Source: Bathymodiolus brooksi
Lineage: Eukaryota > Mollusca > Bivalvia > Mytilida > Modiolidae
Direction of reading: 5' to 3'
DNA: 64,000 nt
Assembly (NCBI GenBank): GCA_963680875.1
Contig: OY804582.1
Span: 48,936,646 to 49,000,645 of the forward strand
Within the stretch, counting starts at the first letter, position 1, and each line of letters starts with the position of its first letter. The position numbers and the translations under genes were made by a program. Under the pieces are notes generated by a model that made no database searches, was not told where the DNA came from, and saw only the letters and a list, made by a program, of their open reading frames with translations. Positions 51,701 to 58,971 of this stretch are shown piece by piece.

Positions 51701-54700
51701 GTTTATACAAGATTCTGGTTTATTCAGGGTTCAGTTTATACAAGATTCTGGTTTATTCAGGGTTTGGTTTATACAGGATTCTGGTTTATTCAGGGTTCAG
51801 TTTATACAAGATTCTGGTTTATTCAGGGTTCAGTTTATACAAGATTCTGGTTTATTCAGGGTTCAGTTTATACAAGATTCTGGTTTATTCAGGGTTTGGT
51901 TTATACAGGATTCTGGTTTATTCAGGGTTCAGTATATACAATATTCTGGTTTATTCAGGGTTCAGTTTATACAGGATTCTGGTTTATTCAGGGTTTGGTT
52001 TATACAAGATTCTGGTTTATTCAGGGTTTGGTTTATACAGGATTCTGGTTTATTCAGGGTTCAGTTTATACAAGATTCTGGTTTATTCAGGGTTCAGTTT
52101 ATACAGGATTCTGGTTTATTCAGGGTTCAGTTTATACAAGATTCTGGTTTATTCAGGGTTCAGTTTATACAGGATTCTGGTTTATTCAGGGTTCAGTTTA
52201 TACAAGATTCTGGTTTATTCAGCATTTGGTTTAGACAGGTTTTACTCTATTATAAAGTGTGACTGAAAAAAGATATACCAAATTGTTTGCCTTTCAACAA
52301 TATATATAATTGTTTTTGTTTTCACGTAAATGACAAAATAAGTAAAATCTGCTGTTAGTAAAGCTTCAGAATACTGTATAAAATTGTTTAGTATTACAGA
52401 GAAAGAAATCGTGATTACTACTCCTGGAATACTTATGAAAAGAAAATTTAAACAGTGATGGTTAGCAATTCCACTAATACACACAATCACCTCTCACCAC
52501 TCGCTGAACATAAAAAAAAACCCACAACATCATATTAGGATAGGGGCAGGTGCAAAAATGTGGCCTGATTAAACTAGTTAATAGGATCCCTACACTCTCC
52601 TCTAGATAATTAGATCGCCAATGACACTACGTATATAAACCAGTTAATAGGATCCCTACACTCTCCTCTAGATAATTAGATCTCCAATGACACTACATAT
52701 ATAAACAAAGGATAAAAGACATGAACAGATTCTGTATTGTAATACTGTAAAATGTAGTTTTACTGAAAATTTAACTTCTTACCTTCTTGTAAATTATTTA
52801 ACTTAAGAGTAGCTGCAAGGACAAGATCCTGTTCTTTTTTTTTCTGGTATTTGGTTTAATCTATATATGGATTTGTGTTATTAATAGCTACATGTATATA
52901 TCCTTATAAATGTTGATTTTTAACAAATAGTGATTTCATTTATGATTTCAGACCGTCTCCTGAAACCTTATTACAAGATCAAATCTTTAACCAACATAAT
53001 GCTACTAAGGTAAGATATTTTAACAAATAACATTGATCTGAATGTCGACAACTCTCCTCTTACTGTTTGTTTTATGTAGGTTTATTCCATAGCTTGTTAT
53101 CAGTACTGTATGTATGGATAGTAGTTGTAGATAAAGAAATGAAGTTTGTTTTTTTGGGGGATGGGGGTGGGTGGGAATAAAGTAGTACATTCCGTCCTGT
53201 GTATAATTATCTAATTTAAAGAAGGAACATCCTTCTCTGGTATTTTATTTTTCATATATTATGGAAGGAAAGTTTAAAAAGTGGTGGTCAACAATTCCAC
53301 TAATACCAACAAATCGAACAATCACCTCTCATGTATATATTCTATGTAAAACTACTTGACTGTATGATGGAGAACAGTTATCCTATACAACTTTTATGTT
53401 TTATAATGTTAGTGGCATATGCACATTTTATGCTTGGTATATATATACAGTACAATCTAAGAATACTATTGACCCCAAAGTGATAAGACTTCATACAGTG
53501 AAGATGCAACCTATTTAGTTGAGGCGAATTAGGTAAATAACATATATGACTTGACTGATAATGCACACCTTTAGTCTTATAAAAACGTAGATATCAAATT
53601 TAGTGTGCATGACATATTTCTGGAGAAACCTTCATCAGGTACACTCGGAGCCGAAAAATTGGAAAGCTAAATAATTAAAAAAAAATTAGGAGCAATAAAA
53701 CCAAAAGGCCTAAACAGGATAGCCTAAGTTTATCTTATTGATATATATGAAATTAAGGATTTAATCATTATAAAAACATACTACTATTCTTTTAGAAATC
53801 ATACAAGAATGGTCACCGACTATTCACTGTTGAAATGAGATCTAAAGATCTGGAGTTGCCTGTTTATGGTGAAAATGGTTACACAGAAGGTAAATAAACA
53901 TTTAAATATATTACAGAATAAACAGTTTGCTTTTTTTTTATACAAGTATAATAAATCTGTATGGCTTTAATGTTGTTATTGCTGTCAGAAGTTTTTAATG
54001 ACCTCATTAGCCTCAGATGCAGAAGGTCATGGATTTGATCCCTAGTCAGGTCAAAGCAAAGACAATTATATTGATATTTGCTGCTTGTCTGTTAAGAGGG
54101 TAACATTAGCTATAGAGATAATGAACAAAGATGTGTTGACTGGAAGTCAGGATAATATATCGGAGTCGAGCGACAGGTCTAATTGTGGATTGTTTTATCA
54201 GTGAGTGATGGTTGCTTAATGCCAAATGAGCAATTTTTCAGCTATATCATGGCGAGGAAAAGTTACATTCAATGAAATGATGATGATGTCCACTTTGTAC
54301 TAGACCAACACGCTTAATTGGATCTTTATAGTGCTAGACCACAGAAACAGCAGTCATCAGATAGACATCACTCCACTCTGACACATTATCCTGATTCCGA
54401 GCCATCCAATTAGTTATGCTAAATTATTATGTGTTATTGATGTTGAATATAACTTGTATCTCAGAATTATATCATTCCATATAGAAAATTAACATAGTAA
54501 TAAATACATAAAATGTACAGTGGAAACAGATTCATGTAAATAATTATATGAGGAGGTCGTCAGACTATACATGTTTCCATTTTATGTTTTTTAGACCATT
54601 TGTCAGAGAGGTCTTTTGATGAAGTATATTATTTATGGAGACTAGCTGGTGGAGATTTAGAAGGTGTTCTTAAATCACAAGGTTTAGTTAAAACGAAACC

Positions 54701-57700
54701 ACCTGTTACATTAATACCTAAGTAAGTTCTTAAATCACAAGGTTTGGTCAAAACTAAACCACCAGTTACATTAATATCTAAGTAAGTTCTTAAATCGAAA
54801 GGTTTAGTCAAAACCAAACCACCTGTTACATTAATAGCTAAGTAAGTTCTTAAATCACAAGGTTTAGTAAGGACCAAGCCACCTGTTACATTAATACCTA
54901 AGTAAGTTCTTAAATCACCAGGTTTAGTCAAAACTAAGCAACCAGTTACATTAATAGCTAAGTAAGTTCTTAAATCACAAGGTTTAGTTAAAACCAAACC
55001 ACCTGTTACATTAATAACTAAGTAAGTTGTTAAATCACAAGGTTTAGTTAAAACCAAGCCACTTGTTACATTAATAGCTAAGTAAGTTCTTAAATCACAA
55101 GGTTTAGTTAAAATCAAACCACCTGTTACATTAATAGTTAAGTAAGTTCTTAAATCACAAGGTTTAGTTAAAACCAAACCACCTGTTACATTAATACCTA
55201 AGTAAGTTCTTAAATCACAAGGTTTAGTTAAAACCAAGCCACTTGTTACATTAATAGCTAAGTAAGTTCTTAAATCACAAGGTTTAGTTAAAATCAAACC
55301 ACCTGTTACATTAATACCTAAGTAAGTTCTTAAATCACAAGGTTTAGTTAAAACCAAACCACCTGTTACATTAATACCTAAGTAAGTTCTTAAATTACAA
55401 GGTTTAGTTAAAACCAAGCCACTTGTTACATTAATAGCTAAGTAAGTTCTTAAATCACAAGGTTTAGTTAAAACCAAGCCACCTGTTACATTAATACCTA
55501 AGTAAGTTGTTAAATCACAAGGTTTAGTTAAAACCAAACCACCTGTTACATTAATACCTAATTAAGTTCTTAAATCACTAGGTTTAGTTAAAACCAAGCC
55601 ACCTGTTACATTAATACCTAAGTAAGGTTTTAAATCACAAGGTTTAGATAAAACCAAGCCACCTGTTACATTAATACCTAAGTAAGTTCTTAAATCACAA
55701 GGTTTAGTTAAAATCAAACCACCTGTTACATTAATACCTAAGTAAGTTCTTAAATCACAATGTTTAGTTAAAATCAAGCCACCTGTTACATTAATACCTA
55801 AGTAAGTTCTTAAATCACAAGGTTTAGTCAAAACTAAGCCACCAGTTACATTAATAGCTAAGTAAGTTCTTAAATCACAAGGTTTAGTTAAAACCAAACC
55901 ACCTGTTATATTAATAGCTAAGTAAGTTCTTAAATCACAAGGTTTAGTTAAAACCAAACCATCTGTTACATTAATACCTAAGTAAGTTCTTAAATCACAA
56001 GATTTAGTGAAAACCAAGCCACCTGTTATATTAATAGCTAAGTAAGTTGTTAAATCACAAGGTTTAGTTAAAACCAAACCACCTGTTACATTAATAGCTA
56101 AGTAAGTTCTTAAATCACAAGGTTTAGTCAAAACCAAACCACCTGTTACATTAATACCTAAGTAAGTTCTTAAATCACAATGTTTAGTTAAAACCAAGCC
56201 ACTTGTTACATTAATACCTAAGTAAGTTGTTAAATCACAAGGTTTAGTTAAAACCAAACCACCTGTTACATTAATACCTAATTAAGTTCTTAAATCACTA
56301 GGTTTAGTTAAAACCAAGCCACCTGTTACATTAATAGCTAAGTAAGTTCTTAAATCACCAGGTTTAGTTAAAACCAAGCCACCTGTTACATTAATAGCTA
56401 AGTAAGTTCATAAATCACAAGGTTTAGTTAAAACCAAGCCACCTGTTACATTAACACCTAAGTAAGTTCTTAAATCACAAGGTTTAGTTAAAACCAAGCC
56501 ACCTGTTACATTAATAGCTAAGTAAGTTCTTAAATCACCAGGTTTAGTTAAAACCAAGCCACCTGTTACATTAATAGCTAAGTAAGTTCATAAATCACAA
56601 GGTTTAGTTAAAACCAAGCCACCTGTTACATTAATACCTAAGTAATTATTAATGACGGTTGAGATTAAAACAAAATGGTTATACTCTAGATTTAGATTTC
56701 TGTTATTTTTTTAAATCAAGTGCAGGCCTTTTTTAGTTTATTTCTTTACTAAGAATGATTAATGACTGGTGAAAGGTAAAGAAGAACAAATAGCCAAAAA
56801 TATAAAATAGTATCCATCTTTTGAACAGCAGACCAGAGAACAGCACTTAAAATAATGAAAAGATATAGGACCTATTTTCTATGATTTGTATTTAAATTGT
56901 AGCAGTTATATCCCAGTTTACTTTACCTTGTCTTCTGCTCTGTAGTTATATCCCAGTTTACTTTACCTTGTTTTCTGCTCTGTAGTTATATCCCAGTTTA
57001 CTTTACCTTGTTTTCTGCTCTATAGTTATATCCCAGTTTACTTTACCTTGTTTTCTGCTCTATAGTTATGTCCCAGTTTACTTTACCTTGTTTTCTGCTC
57101 TGTAGTTATATCCCAGTTTACTTTACCTTGTTTTCTGCTCTGTAGTTATATCCCAGTTTACTTTACCTTGTTTTCTGCTCTGTAGTTATGTCCCAGTTTA
57201 CTTTACCTTGTTTTCTGCTCTGTAGTTATATCCCAGTTTACTTTACCTTGTTTTCTGCTCTGTAGTTATATCCCAGTTTACTTTACCTTGTTTTCTGCTC
57301 TGTAGTTATGTCCCAGTTTACTTTACCTTGTTTTCTGCTCTGTAGTTATATCCCAGTTTACTTTACCTTGTTTTCTGCTCTGTAGTTATGTCCCAGTTTA
57401 CTTTACCTTGTTTTCTGCTCTGTAGTTATATCCCAGTTTATTTTACCTTGTTTTCTGCTCTGTAGTTATATCCCAGTTTACTTTATATTGTTTTCTGCTC
57501 TGTAGTTATGTCCCAGTTTACTTTACCTTGTTTTCTGCTCTATAGTTATATCCCAGTTTACTTTACCTTGTTTTCTGCTCTGTAGTTATGTCCCAGTTTA
57601 CTTTACCTTGTTTTCTGCTCTGTAGTTATATCCCAGTTTACTTTACCTTGTTTTCTGCTCTGTAGTTATATCCCAGTTTACTTTACCTTGTTTTCTGCTC

Positions 57701-58508
57701 TGTAGTTATGTCCCAGTTTACTTTACCTTGTTTTCTGCTCTGTAGTTATGTCCCAGTTTACTTTACTTTGTTTTCTGCTCTGTAGTTATATCCCAGTTTA
57801 CTTTACCTTGTTTTCTGCTCTATAGTTATGTCCCAGTTTACTTTACCTTGTTTTCTGCTCTATAGTTATGTCCCAGTTTACTTTACCTTGTTTTCTGCTC
57901 TATAGTTATGTCCCAGTTTACTTTACCTTGTTTTCTGCTCTGTAATTATGTCCCAGTTTACTTTACCTTGTTTTCTGCTCTATAGTTATATCCCAGTTTA
58001 CTTTACCTTGTTTTCTGCTCTGTAGTTATGTCCCAGTTTATTTTACCTTGTTTTCTGCTCTGTAGTTATATCCCAGTTTACTTTACCTTATTTTCTGCTC
58101 TGTAGTTATGTCCCAGTTTACTTTACCTTGTTTTCTGCTCTGTAGTTATGTCCCAGTTTACTTTACCTTGTTTTCTGCTCTGTAGTTATGTCCCAGTTTA
58201 CTTTACCTTGTTTTCTGCTCTGTAGTTATATCCCAGTTTACTTTATCTTGTTTTCTGCTCTGTAGTTATGTCCCAGTTTACTTTAGCTGGAAGCAGAAGC
58301 ATCTGTTTCCTATGGACACATTCGTCCATTTTTTGTTGTTTCGATTTATCATGTCATATTTAATATATATATCTATACATTATCATAACTTATGTTTATA
58401 TTTAGTATGACAGAACTGAAGGGGATACCTAAATCAATTAGTGCTGCAGACCTGTTACAAACAGCCAGTCTGCCATTGATTATTAGAGAAAAAGATGTGG
58501 AGTATCAG
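21572..58508 (+). CDS. TBCK: TBCK orthologue, 5' part: pseudokinase domain and linker (exons 1-12, partial gene)
   Basis: Joined exons: 21572-21764, 23336-23408, 24372-24486, 25137-25210, 29363-29507, 30056-30125, 30937-30992, 34217-34278, 52952-53009, 53796-53889, 54595-54721, 58406-58508. All introns are GT-AG and the phases chain without a stop for 390 codons. The N-terminus aligns with animal TBCK ([17 protein letters not shown] at 29-45). The rest follows the family order: [12 protein letters not shown] (114-125), LSEYGLYHI (132-140), [15 protein letters not shown] (183-192), [15 protein letters not shown] near the linker, and [13 protein letters not shown] at the end. The HRD Asp is Asn and the DFG position is EYG, so it is a pseudokinase, as in other TBCKs. 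Human TBCK is about 890 aa with TBC (Rab-GAP) and rhodanese domains after this point, and those exons must lie past 64000. In human the protein belongs to the FERRY complex on early endosomes and affects mTOR signalling. Exons 8 and 11 are embedded in tandem arrays. Confidence 0.93.
22226..23014 (-). mobile_element. hAT-type element in TBCK intron 1
   Basis: The termini are CAGGGCTCTACAATTCA on the left and, reverse complemented, CAGGGCTCTACAATGCA on the right, the CAGGG...-type ends of hAT transposons. ATATAT-rich flanks (22218-22225 and 23015-23022) are compatible with a degraded 8-bp duplication. It keeps a piece of coding sequence for an N-terminal zinc finger on the minus strand, but no catalytic domain, so it is a non-autonomous deletion derivative. 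Confidence 0.75.
22461..22793 (-). pseudogene. hAT-associated zinc-finger fragment
   Basis: A 110-codon minus-strand frame. Its second half reads [20 protein letters not shown], then [17 protein letters not shown]. This matches the style of the C-x2-C BED/TTF-like finger that opens many hAT transposases, where the normal pattern is W-L...M-x-C-x2-C...F..G...F....L..H. The distal His and the whole catalytic domain are missing, because the frame stops right after LVY. It sits between hAT-type termini. The first 55 residues have no recognisable content. Confidence 0.65.
23336..23408 (+). CDS. TBCK: TBCK exon 2
   Basis: Acceptor TATATTTCAG|AAAGAC, donor TCTAA|GTATGTT. It encodes the end of the β-strand region, [20 protein letters not shown], matching the ERLVVV-E-C/Y segment of other TBCKs. 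Phase 1 in, phase 2 out. Confidence 0.9.
23533..23895 (+). mobile_element. tRNA-derived SINE in TBCK intron 2
   Basis: The head resembles a tRNA gene, with a box-A-like stretch (GTGACATAATGGTTAGCATG) and a box B, GGGTTCGAGC, at 23585-23594. A 250-bp body follows, then a tail GATATAGCTGAAAAATTGC and GGCGTTAAACAACAATC that is widespread in molluscan SINEs. The open frame at 23549-23752 is incidental. A related copy, rearranged, lies at 53985-54420. Confidence 0.8.
24372..24486 (+). CDS. TBCK: TBCK exon 3 (catalytic-loop equivalent)
   Basis: Acceptor TTCATTTTCAG|TGTAG, donor ATAAAG|GTAAAA. It encodes [19 protein letters not shown], then [14 protein letters not shown]. In active kinases this would be H-R-D-x-K-x-x-N. 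Here Asp is replaced by Asn (residue 116) and Lys by Ser, so catalysis is not expected. Vertebrate TBCK likewise lacks the Asp. Confidence 0.92.
25137..25210 (+). CDS. TBCK: TBCK exon 4 (activation-segment start)
   Basis: Acceptor CTATTTTGTAG|GGTAAA, donor ATTGG|GTAATA. It encodes [17 protein letters not shown] and ends in FPIG. The DFG position reads EYG (vertebrate TBCK has KFG). Phase 0 in, phase 2 out. Confidence 0.92.
25245..25510 (-). mobile_element. tRNA-derived SINE, antisense, TBCK intron 4
   Basis: Read on the minus strand, the head starts GAGCTGCCATGGTCATATGG and has the box B GTGTTCGAGCCCC (25424-25436). The body carries the strongly conserved tract seen on the + strand as GGAAACCGGAGTACCCGGAG. 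The tail ends near 25245 in a CCAATACCCC-type sequence. Confidence 0.75.
25705..25935. repeat. Dispersed repeat with GTCACCT subrepeats (unamplified copy)
   Basis: Contains ACTTGTCTTAGTAGTCACCT, then AACAGTCACCTGG, ATGGTCACCTCACTAGCATG and AACGGTCACTTTTTA. The same building blocks open the intron 12 array (58880-58972), where one subunit has been amplified. It is therefore the short form of that repeat family. Confidence 0.6.
26198..29145. repeat. 52-bp tandem array in TBCK intron 4, about 56 copies
   Basis: The unit begins TATGTCCCTTCCTTAGGCGT and continues AGTGGCCATTAACTTTTACC and TATGTCTGTCTG. Some units have four extra bases (TAGATG form), giving 56 bp. Each unit has a pyrimidine-rich tract ending in CCTTCCTTAG, a good match to a 3' splice site, and the true exon 5 acceptor follows 217 bp after the array. 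It has no coding potential. Copies differ by a few substitutions, and groups of units recur. Confidence 0.95.
29255..29345. repeat. Dispersed repeat tail shared with the end of the intron 11 array
   Basis: TTTACTTTAGCTGGAAG, then GCATCTGTGTCCTCTGAACA and CATTCTTCCATTTTT. The same string with few changes occurs at 58272-58335. Both follow a tandem array, so this is the 3' flank of one interspersed repeat family. Confidence 0.65.
29363..29507 (+). CDS. TBCK: TBCK exon 5 (APE and subdomain IX equivalents)
   Basis: Acceptor TTTATTTTCAG|TCAGCC, donor TTTTACA|GTAAGTG. It encodes [10 protein letters not shown], an acidic insert (ENDDHVETD), and [21 protein letters not shown] replaces APE, and the structural Asp and Trp of D-x-W are present. 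The exon is 145 nt and ends in phase 0. Confidence 0.93.
29815..29905. repeat. Dispersed repeat, copy 1 (intron 5)
   Basis: CTGCAGGCAAGGGACC, then TATGAGTTATTCTCATTATTG and AAGACC. It matches 33497-33580 in intron 7 at a lower identity. No terminus or coding content is visible. Confidence 0.5.
30056..30125 (+). CDS. TBCK: TBCK exon 6
   Basis: Acceptor CTATTTTTTAG|AATGTT, donor GTAGAG|GTATAT. It encodes [19 protein letters not shown], in the position of the vertebrate G-R-K-L-F-Q-S-L-D-I-S-E-R segment. Conservation is weak, but the phases (0 in, 1 out) fit both neighbours. Confidence 0.82.
30937..30992 (+). CDS. TBCK: TBCK exon 7
   Basis: Acceptor ATTTTTTCAG|GACAGC, donor ATAAAG|GTAGCG. It is a 56-nt exon encoding [18 protein letters not shown]. 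It corresponds to the G-C-L-D-I-I-K stretch before the LPE motif of vertebrate TBCK. Phase 1 in, phase 0 out, so it joins exon 8 in frame. Confidence 0.82.
31249..31365. repeat. 29-bp tandem repeat, 4 copies (intron 7)
   Basis: CCTTCAACTTTCAATTTTTAG followed by ATGTAATT, repeated four times with small changes. Each unit has a pyrimidine-rich tract ending in TTTTTAG (TTTTTAT in the first). Confidence 0.8.
32031..32109. repeat. Hairpin with CTTGTTTCTGG arms
   Basis: CTTGTTTCTGGTAAAAAAAA at 32031 is mirrored by TTTTTTTTACCAGAAACAAG at 32109, with a 20-40 bp AT-rich centre that continues the symmetry. It is probably a miniature element inside the larger hAT-like one. Confidence 0.65.
32224..32873. 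mobile_element. 650-bp element with GGACAATTGCC-type inverted ends
   Basis: The left end has GGACAATTGCCTCCCTAGGA. The right end has five inverted TATTGTCCTAGGGGGCAATTG-type segments (about 32770-32873). The ends are thus built of tandem subrepeats like those of 14497-15348. No coding region is visible. It is inserted in the 31534-33363 element. Confidence 0.65.
32402..32506. mobile_element. 105-bp palindromic hAT-type MITE with 8-bp target duplication
   Basis: The ends are CACAGGGGCTTGAATCGC and the inverse of CACAGGGGCTTGAATTGC. The arms are about 47 bp with only a few mismatches. ATATTAAT lies at 32394-32401 and 32507-32514. The perfect 8-bp duplication and the CA-GGGG-type ends fit hAT. 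It is the innermost element of the nest. Confidence 0.85.
33497..33580. repeat. Dispersed repeat, copy 2 (intron 7)
   Basis: CTGCAGACTAGGGACC, then ATGAGATATGCTCATTATTG and AAGACC. It is the partner of 29815-29905. Confidence 0.5.
34205..50428 (+). repeat. TBCK: Exon-bearing tandem array: about 180 copies of TBCK exon 8 with its splice sites
   Basis: The unit is 88 or 89 bp: 62 bp of exon (GATTTACCAGAGGATG ... ACAGAGGACAG), the donor GTAAGACTTCT, then a short spacer, GAACTTGTTACTTCAG, giving the next acceptor AG. About 16.2 kb of this gives roughly 183 units. Nearly all keep AG before and GT after the exon. Between neighbours the would-be intron is only 26-27 nt. Copies differ at a few codons (see the finding). 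Rare variants recur at about 3.8 and 4.5 kb spacing, so large blocks were duplicated. The first copy has a normal long pyrimidine tract upstream. The last ends in GTTACTTTAATATG, probably the original intron. Confidence 0.97.
34217..34278 (+). CDS. TBCK: TBCK exon 8, first and probably ancestral copy
   Basis: Acceptor TTTATTTTATTCTTCAG|GATTTA, donor GACAG|GTAAGAC. It encodes [20 protein letters not shown] and two bases of Arg, matching the [21 protein letters not shown] segment of vertebrate TBCK (αG-αH region of the kinase fold). It is 62 nt, phase 0 in and phase 2 out. Codon 6 is GTG here and GTT in the other copies that I read. Reading past the donor meets TAA at once (AG|G TAA), so failure to splice truncates the protein. 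This copy was chosen because it alone has a conventional upstream intron. Confidence 0.9.
50429..50980. other. Intron 8, unique AT-rich stretch
   Basis: Lies between the exon array and the MITE that holds the 33-bp array. No repeat, exon or RNA gene is recognised. Confidence 0.5.
50982..52250. mobile_element. MITE of the 289-467 family with an internally amplified 33-bp repeat
   Basis: The left end is ACAGTGAAACCTATCTATAG. The right end, reverse complemented, is ATAGAGTAAAACCTGTCTAAAC. The left continues with AGAACCTCTTTGAGACC, as in the short copy at 289-467. The interior consists almost wholly of the array at 51120-52232. The element has grown from about 180 bp to about 1.27 kb. Confidence 0.75.
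51120..52232 (+). repeat. 33-bp tandem array, about 33 copies
   Basis: The unit is GTTCAGTTTATACAAGATTC followed by TGGTTTATTCAGG, with GTTTGGTTT as a frequent variant. Because 33 is divisible by three and no frame has a regular stop, two long overlapping + frames result (366 and 321 codons) with 11-residue periods such as [11 protein letters not shown]. They overlap each other, lie in an intron, and have no start context. I treat them as artefacts of the repeat. The mix of GTTCAG and GTTTGG units is non-random, suggesting multi-unit duplication. Confidence 0.93.
52438..52500. repeat. Dispersed repeat fragment, copy 1 (intron 8)
   Basis: TTAGCAATTCCACTAATAC and CAATCACCTCTCACC. It matches 53266-53332 in intron 9 (CAACAATTCCACTAATACC and CAATCACCTCTCATG). 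Confidence 0.55.
52573..52706. repeat. 67-bp tandem duplication (intron 8)
   Basis: Two copies beginning AGTTAATAGGATCCCTACAC at 52575 and 52642, differing at only a few bases, so the duplication is recent. It lies 246 bp upstream of exon 9. Confidence 0.9.
52952..53009 (+). CDS. TBCK: TBCK exon 9
   Basis: Acceptor TTATGATTTCAG|ACCGTC, donor ACTAAG|GTAAGA. It completes the Arg codon begun in exon 8 (AG|A) and reads [19 protein letters not shown]. This matches RPTPDQLMKDKVF, the end of the kinase fold in vertebrate TBCK. That the codon is restored across 18.7 kb of array shows the exon 8 reading is right. Confidence 0.92.
53266..53332. repeat. Dispersed repeat fragment, copy 2 (intron 9)
   Basis: Partner of 52438-52500. 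It has one extra short segment (CAAATCGAA) in the middle. Confidence 0.55.
53796..53889 (+). CDS. TBCK: TBCK exon 10
   Basis: Acceptor CTATTCTTTTAG|AAATCA, donor CAGAAG|GTAAAT. It encodes [20 protein letters not shown] and then [11 protein letters not shown]. It corresponds to the vertebrate stretch ending in S-L-R-C-A-D-L-T-L-P-E before the DYLAERS motif. Phase 0 in, phase 1 out. Confidence 0.88.
53985..54420. mobile_element. Rearranged, partly inverted SINE pair (intron 10)
   Basis: 53985-54190 is a sense SINE head and body (ATTTGATCCCTAGTCAGGTC, a degraded box B and its flank, then GTCAGGATAATATATCGGAG). 54200-54420 is an antisense tail and body: ATTTTTCAGCTATATCATGG is the inverse of the tail at 23840-23870, and ACACATTATCCTGATTCCGA is the inverse of the body. 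The shared body part could fold back on itself in the transcript. Confidence 0.68.
54595..54721 (+). CDS. TBCK: TBCK exon 11 (with first array copy of its donor)
   Basis: Acceptor ATGTTTTTTAG|ACCATT. It encodes [20 protein letters not shown] and [20 protein letters not shown], matching the [22 protein letters not shown] motif of vertebrate TBCK. The donor CCTAA|GTAAGTT at 54722 leaves phase 2, which joins exon 12 as AA|T. The segment from about 54665 to the donor is the first of 33 tandem copies. Translation past the donor gives K then TAA, so a downstream donor would add a stop. For that reason the first donor is chosen. Confidence 0.92.
54665..56645 (+). repeat. TBCK: 60-bp array: exon 11 3' part plus 5' splice site, 33 copies
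   Basis: The unit is GTTCTTAAATCACAAGGTTT, AGTTAAAACCAAGCCACCTG, TTACATTAATACCTAAGTAA. It spans 56-57 bp of exon 11 coding sequence and the donor GTAAGT formed across the unit junction. Almost every copy keeps CTAA|GTAAGTT. Two (units ending near 55560 and 56280) read CTAATTAAG and lose it. The last copy reads CTAA|GTAATT and runs into unique sequence, which is probably the ancestral donor. The antisense frames over the array (302 and 231 codons, period 20) are repeat artefacts. Confidence 0.96.
56646..56900. other. Unique intron 11 spacer between two arrays
   Basis: About 255 bp separate the 60-bp donor array from the 40-bp array. Nothing is recognised in it. Confidence 0.6.
56903..58286. 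repeat. 40-bp tandem array in intron 11, about 34 copies
   Basis: The unit is AGTTATATCCCAGTTTACTT followed by TACCTTGTTTTCTGCTCTGT. The main variant is ATATCCC or ATGTCCC. Each unit ends in CCTTGTTTTCTGCTCTGTAG, a long pyrimidine tract plus AG that looks like a strong 3' splice site. The real exon 12 acceptor is about 120 bp after the last unit. The array ends in the same dispersed repeat (TTTAGCTGGAAG...) that follows the intron 4 array. Confidence 0.95.
58406..58508 (+). CDS. TBCK: TBCK exon 12
   Basis: Acceptor ATGTTTATATTTAG|TATGAC, donor TATCAG|GTACTA. It encodes [20 protein letters not shown] and [14 protein letters not shown]. The last 13 residues match the [13 protein letters not shown] motif that comes shortly before the TBC domain in vertebrate TBCK. 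It ends in phase 0 at residue 390. The next exon is not in the window. Confidence 0.93.
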
Positions 58509-58971
58509 GTACTAGTCAATATTATATGTCTGTCTTGTCATAAGTGTTGAATCCTTGTTTCCTTTTTCCCAATTATTGCCCTTTGTAATGTACAGTTTTG
58601 GCATATGCAAATCACTAATAAGTTGTAGACAATCTATGTAATAAAAAAAATGGAGAATTTGAAGGAGGCATGTTTTTTGTATCAAAATCAACTTTGTTAT
58701 TCCATTTTAGTTCCAGTGGTTAGTTCACCTTATGGATGAATGAATTGTGTAGAGAAAGCAAATCTTTAGTAAATGACATGCTTCCTCAATTATACTTGAC
58801 CATTTCTTCTACTGTGAAGTGTTATTACCTTAACATATTGAACAATTGGGGAAAGAAACACAGTTTAAACTTGGCCTAATGGTCACCTCCCAGCTGCTGT
58901 AGATGACAATTTAAGACCCTCCTGGCCAGCTTAATGTAATATTTCAACTCTAATAAGTAATCACCTCACAG
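58509..58971. other. Intron 12, unique part and array lead-in
   Basis: Mostly unique. From about 58870 it has the GGTCACCTCCCAGCTGC and AAGTAATCACCTCACAGC blocks of the dispersed repeat also found at 25705-25935, then the array begins. Confidence 0.6.

Noticed and set aside
51162..52262. A 366-codon and an overlapping 321-codon open frame with 11-residue repeats
   Set aside because: Both come from a 33-bp array without stops, sit in an intron inside a MITE, overlap in different frames, and have no start context or recognisable fold.
54629..56257. Antisense open frames of 302 and 231 codons with a 20-residue period
   Set aside because: They are the reverse reading of the exon 11-derived 60-bp array. 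The unit length is a multiple of three, and the sense strand explains the sequence fully.
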